DNA of 11,244 bases from Saccoglossus kowalevskii (taxonomy: Eukaryota > Hemichordata > Enteropneusta > Harrimaniidae): the NCBI RefSeq assembly GCF_000003605.2, contig NW_003109118.1:103386-114629 (forward strand). Reading direction: 5' to 3'. This document shows positions 9,101 to 11,244 of this stretch, piece by piece. Made by a program: the position numbers and the translations under genes. The notes below the pieces were generated by a model that ran no database searches, had not been told where the DNA came from, and worked only from the letters and a program-made list of their open reading frames with translations. Positions within the stretch are counted from its first letter, which is position 1. Every line of letters starts with the position of its first letter.

Positions 9101-9310
9101 AAATGGGAGTGATAGAAATATACCTGCAGCTGATCATACAGTGGATCTTGTGACGTCAGCACAGGCAGCTCATTGGTTTAATCGTAATCAATTTTATAAA
9201 GAAGTTGATAGAGTTTTGATGTCGAAAGGATGCCTTGCTGTATATGGATACGGATTCCGCAGTTGCAAAGTAATACAAATGGAAAACAACTGCAAAGTAT
9301 TCACGATGAA
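9101..9310 (+). pseudogene. methyltransferase exon 3, with single-base frameshift
   Basis: The first base completes the arginine codon split with exon 2. NGSDRNIPAADHTVDL, SAQAAHWFNRNQFYKEV and RVLMSKGCLAVYGYGF follow, covering the family's post-motif acidic residue, the AAHWF signature and the GYG turn. Near 9257-9258 the frame shifts. Inserting a single base at the CC there continues as PQLQSNTNGKQLQSIHDE, matching the expected helix leading to exon 4. So one base appears lost, possibly from a C run. The donor GATGAA|GTGCGC at 9311 is weak (no purine-rich +3 to +6 match) but gives the phase 0 that exon 4 requires. Confidence 0.8.
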
Positions 9311-9576
9311 GTGCGCAAAACATCTATAAAATCAATCCAAACCAATTGGGAATACAATGCATTTGTGACTCGTGTTTCTGTATTGTGACCATATAAATCG
9401 TATAAATCATTGTGTACGAGCATACCGGTTAAGCATACTATAAGATACTCTCAACTATTGTGATTAGAGATATGGAAAATGAAAAAAAATAATGATTGTC
9501 AGAATGATAAATGTACTACAGTAACTCGATGTGATTTCAGTTATATGTTCATCTTTATTATTTCTGTTTATTTCAG
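9311..9576 (+). other. intron 3
   Basis: This is a 266-base intron with a weak donor (GTGCGC) and a strong acceptor (TTCTGTTTATTTCAG). No other feature is visible. Confidence 0.65.
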
Positions 9577-9674
9577 TTTGTTTATAAGACATTAGATGGG
9601 TTCTGGGAAGATGGAGTAAAGCACTTTGAGCAACACTATACACGATTTACAATGCCGTATGCAGAATCGGAAAG
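9577..9674 (+). pseudogene. methyltransferase exon 4
   Basis: This intact exon is 98 bases. It starts in phase 0 with FVYKTLDGFWEDG, continues HFEQHYTRFTMPYAESE and ends with two bases of an arginine codon before the consensus donor AAAG|GTGAGT. The LDGFW and PY...ER landmarks are typical of the C-terminal half of this methyltransferase family. Confidence 0.85.
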
Positions 9675-9879
9675 GTGAGTATGTTTACACTTTCGCAGCT
9701 AAATGTTTTCTCGATGAGTTGTTTACAAATATTCTTATCAAATTTGTAATTTCAAAAGCATGGTTGCATTACTCCCACGCTCATGTATGATACAATACGT
9801 ATAAATAACCATTACTTGTGTAAAAATGGGGTTTGTGTCTGTCAGTTTTTAAATACGTAAAATTTCCTCTTTCATATAG

Positions 9880-9998
9880 GGATGATAAGTTCTCAATTGA
9901 AATTGACTACAGTGTTGCAGATGTTCTATGTCAGCATACCGTAAATATCTAAAAGTGAACCCTGACAAACAAAACGTACTGTTGGAAGTAGAAGAAAT
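9880..9998 (+). pseudogene. methyltransferase exon 5, with frameshifting deletion
   Basis: After acceptor TTTCATATAG the exon completes the arginine and reads DDKFSIEIDYSVADVLC. Beyond 9930 the frame changes, and the family segment SAYRKYLKVNPDKQNVL with EVEE reads from 9931 in the +2 frame. About five residues that normally precede SAYRKYL are missing, so this is again a 3n+1 loss. The unshifted frame stops at TAA 9950-9952. The donor is excellent (GAAAT|GTAAGT, GT at 9999-10000). Confidence 0.83.
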
Positions 9999-10642
9999 GT
10001 AAGTTTGAAATGAAATGTTATGTTCAAAATTTAACAACAAAAAACTATTTGTTTTAAGTGCATTATCGCGTAATCCTTCCAATCGTCTCCTGACATTCAT
10101 ACTCAATCAGATAAAACCTCATATTACGTTGCAAATGATAGATAATGTCAGAAAATGTACTTGAACAAAAATAAACAATACATTGGGAATTTGGAAACTA
10201 AACATTTTATACGTATTATGCTCATTTTCCTGATAATGTTCAAAAATTATTTTGTGAATTATAATGGATATTTGACAACTGTAAAAATATGTCCAAACAA
10301 TTATTTCTCGATATACAATTGTACATATATTATGAAATTATGTAATTTTGAAATGGTTTATTGGGATATATGCGTATAATGTCGTGTATGCTTGAGCAAA
10401 TTCTTCAAAAACCATGCTAACAGATTGAATGTCATTATAAATTAAGAAACCATTGCATTGATTGAGTTTGAAATTAGTAAAATGTGTATATCAATGAAAT
10501 AACGAATAAGCAACTGCTTCTTTGACCAATTGCCTGACTGACTATCTGACTTGCAGAGCTTAGTGTTGCGAACGTTTTTAGAGAGACTAAGTTTGTAAAA
10601 TGGTTATAAATTTAGTTTAAATGTGTTTTTTGCAACTTGCAG
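9999..10642 (+). other. intron 5
   Basis: This is a 644-base very AT-rich intron with donor GTAAGT and acceptor TTTTTTGCAACTTGCAG. The open frame at 10155-10379 is compositionally biased (I, N, Y, F) and shows no family resemblance. Nothing else was found. Confidence 0.7.
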
Positions 10643-10736
10643 GTTGATGGATGTCATTGGCGGTGAAGCACCAGCTGAACAAACAACAATCCATGTATCA
10701 TTTCCAGTTTTTTTACTGCTTTGCAGAAAGTCGTAA
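10643..10736 (+). pseudogene. methyltransferase exon 6 (stop)
   Basis: The first G completes the codon AT|G. The exon reads LMDVIGGEAPAEQTT, then IHVSFPVFLLLCRKS and TAA (10734-10736). The final hydrophobic strand FPVFLLLC is the normal C-terminal end of the family. The exon is intact. No canonical polyadenylation hexamer follows. A variant AATACA lies near 10759. Confidence 0.85.
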
Positions 10737-10760
10737 CACCTCCATGATATATGTACGTAA

Positions 10761-10798
10761 TACAATGTAATTCGATGAGATGGAAAAGTTACATTGTA
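10761..10798. repeat. 10-bp perfect hairpin just after the methyltransferase stop
   Basis: TACAATGTAA (10761-10770) and TTACATTGTA (10789-10798) are exact reverse complements around an 18-base loop. The hairpin begins 25 bases past the stop codon, so it would lie in the 3' UTR. It could be an RNA structural element or a chance AT-rich palindrome. Confidence 0.5.
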
Positions 10799-11019
10799 AT
10801 TTGGTGCAGACGTCCGTGAATTCAATTGAACAGTTTTGACATAAGCACAGCGTAACGAATTTAGCTAGACCAGGTGTTAGACCACATGTGAAAATTACTT
10901 ACCAATGCTTCGAACATGATTATATGCTAATCGAGATAGAAGTGGTAATTCAAGATGAGTGTTATCTACTCAACATTCAAAACATGCAAAAGCATGATGG
11001 TAATTTCATAATGGAACTT

Positions 11020-11023
11020 AAAA
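11020..11023 (-). terminator. pol III TTTT stop of the tRNA-Ser-like unit
   Basis: Four consecutive T on the minus strand lie 15 bases downstream of the tRNA 3' end. This is the minimal RNA polymerase III termination signal in animals. Confidence 0.5.
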
Positions 11024-11037
11024 GCGTAGAATCAGGT

Positions 11038-11119
11038 CGACGAGGATGGGATTCGAAACCACGCGTGCAGAGCACAACGGATTAGCAGTTCATCGCCTTA
11101 ACCACTCGGCCACGTACTT
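11038..11119 (-). tRNA. tRNA-Ser(GCU)-like sequence, probable pseudogene
   Basis: On the minus strand these 82 bases match eukaryotic tRNA-Ser(GCU) almost throughout. The A box TGGCCGAGTGG is perfect, the anticodon loop is CTGCTAA (GCT at 11086-11084), and a long variable arm stem GTGC/GCAC is present. The B box is GTTTCGAATCC (one mismatch) and the 3' acceptor strand is CCTCGTC. Several pairs are broken. The 5' acceptor strand AAGTACG pairs with the 3' strand at only three of seven positions, the anticodon stem has one A-C mismatch and the T stem one T-C mismatch. A TTTT pol III stop lies 15 bases past the 3' end (11023-11020). The decay is concentrated at the 5' acceptor strand, as after recombination at that edge. 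It is a decayed tRNA gene or the head of a tRNA-derived SINE. Confidence 0.85.
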
Positions 11120-11244
11120 ATGGACAGCGTAACGAATTTAGCTAGGCCAGGTGTTAGACCACATGTGAAAATTACTTACCAATGCTGCGAACATGGTTAT
11201 ATGATAATCGAGATAGAAATGGTAATTCAAGAGTGTTAACTGCT

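Larger units (their letters stand above)
4353..10736 (+). pseudogene. SAM-dependent methyltransferase gene, frame-broken (unprocessed pseudogene or indel-bearing copy)
   Basis: Six exons are recoverable: 4353-4469, 8512-8650, 9101-9310, 9577-9674, 9880-9998 and 10643-10736. Together they cover a whole class I SAM-dependent methyltransferase of about 260-270 residues, the normal length for the animal DDB_G0268948-like / Methyltransf_11 family. Conserved points in order are an N-terminal LFDG and YRKFRPTYP, motif I DVGCGSG, CDIS with the expected acidic strand-2 residue, VDLVTSAQAAHWF, GYGF, and a C-terminal HVSFPVFLLLC. Intron phases are 0, 2, 0, 2, 2 and agree across every junction. The frame is broken near 8579, near 9257 and near 9930, each consistent with loss of 3n+1 bases. 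Read without correction, exons 1-2 give an 82-codon product ending at TAG 8641-8643. Retained introns and good splice sites mean this is not a retrocopy. The family's substrate is unknown (relatives include trans-aconitate methyltransferases), and the location is probably cytosolic. No AATAAA or ATTAAA follows the stop within the window. Assembly error is the main alternative. Confidence 0.82.
10846..11244. repeat. 277-bp tandem unit containing a tRNA-Ser-like sequence (second copy truncated by window end)
   Basis: The stretch from 10847 (ACAGCGTAACGAATTTAGCT) reappears at 11124, an offset of 277 bases. It stays alignable for about 115 bases with roughly five substitutions and one small gap. 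The minus-strand tRNA-like sequence lies between the copies. Relative to it, the copy at 11124 is the 5' flank, while the copy at 10847 lies beyond the 3' flank. The left copy has no tRNA to its left, so it marks the array edge. A further tRNA copy is expected beyond the window at about 11315-11396. It could be a small tRNA gene array or a tandem tRNA-derived SINE. Confidence 0.75.

Noticed and set aside
10155-10379. 74-codon open frame
   Set aside because: It is inside intron 5 and is built of AT-rich codons (I, N, Y, F) as expected by chance.
4353-10736. Processed retrocopy of a methyltransferase mRNA
   Set aside because: Five introns with consistent phases and good splice sites are present, so the copy arose from DNA, not mRNA.
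10888-11085. 65-codon open frame over the tandem unit
   Set aside because: It runs antisense through the tRNA-Ser-like sequence, so it is a shadow of an RNA-derived repeat.
1-11244. Bacterial or phage defence system, CRISPR array or integron
   Set aside because: There are no prokaryotic gene arrangements, ribosome binding sites or spaced repeats. Spliced exons and a pol III tRNA unit mark this as animal nuclear DNA.

Overview
The window looks like nuclear DNA of an animal, most likely a marine invertebrate, though I cannot name the taxon. It is AT-rich, gene-poor and intron-rich. The one recognisable protein gene is spread over six short exons with GT-AG junctions across more than 6 kb. There is also a eukaryotic nuclear-type tRNA-Ser sequence with internal A and B boxes and a TTTT pol III stop. 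No bacterial operon, Shine-Dalgarno site, CRISPR array or phage gene is visible.

Layout. Bases 1-4000 are mostly featureless AT-rich sequence. They hold a possible exon at the left edge (32-157, + strand), a (CA)8 microsatellite, a triplet of nuclear-receptor half-sites (3281-3305) and a possible minus-strand exon (3680-3778). A short GC- and CpG-rich block (about 3985-4160) followed by an SF-1/ERR-type half-site and a CACGTG E-box reads as the promoter side of the main gene. The main gene runs from 4353 to 10736 (+). It is a class I SAM-dependent methyltransferase of the animal 'putative methyltransferase DDB_G0268948-like' / Methyltransf_11 type. Exon 1 carries the start and exon 2 the glycine-rich SAM motif. 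Exon 3 carries the post-motif acidic and AAHWF segment, exons 4-5 the C-terminal half, and exon 6 the final strand and stop. All intron phases agree, but the reading frame is broken in exons 2, 3 and 5. Each break fits a loss of 3n+1 bases. As given, the gene is therefore an unprocessed pseudogene, or an allele or assembly with indel errors.

The 4-kb first intron holds most of the repeats. These include a 46-bp diverged direct repeat (5559-5718), a long imperfect hairpin (5803-5867), three POU-type octamers (5940-6148) and a degenerate tandem array of about 160-bp units (about 6212-6826). Three of the array's four units keep a 14-bp palindromic motif resembling the RFX X-box.

The right end (10846-11244) is a 277-bp-period repeat. 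Its unit contains a minus-strand tRNA-Ser(GCU)-like sequence with a ruined acceptor stem. The second unit runs off the window, so this is probably the edge of a tRNA-Ser-derived tandem array or SINE family.

No clearly new biological system is demonstrable from the sequence alone. The most noteworthy items are the triple-lesion methyltransferase, the X-box-bearing intronic repeat and the tRNA-containing tandem unit.
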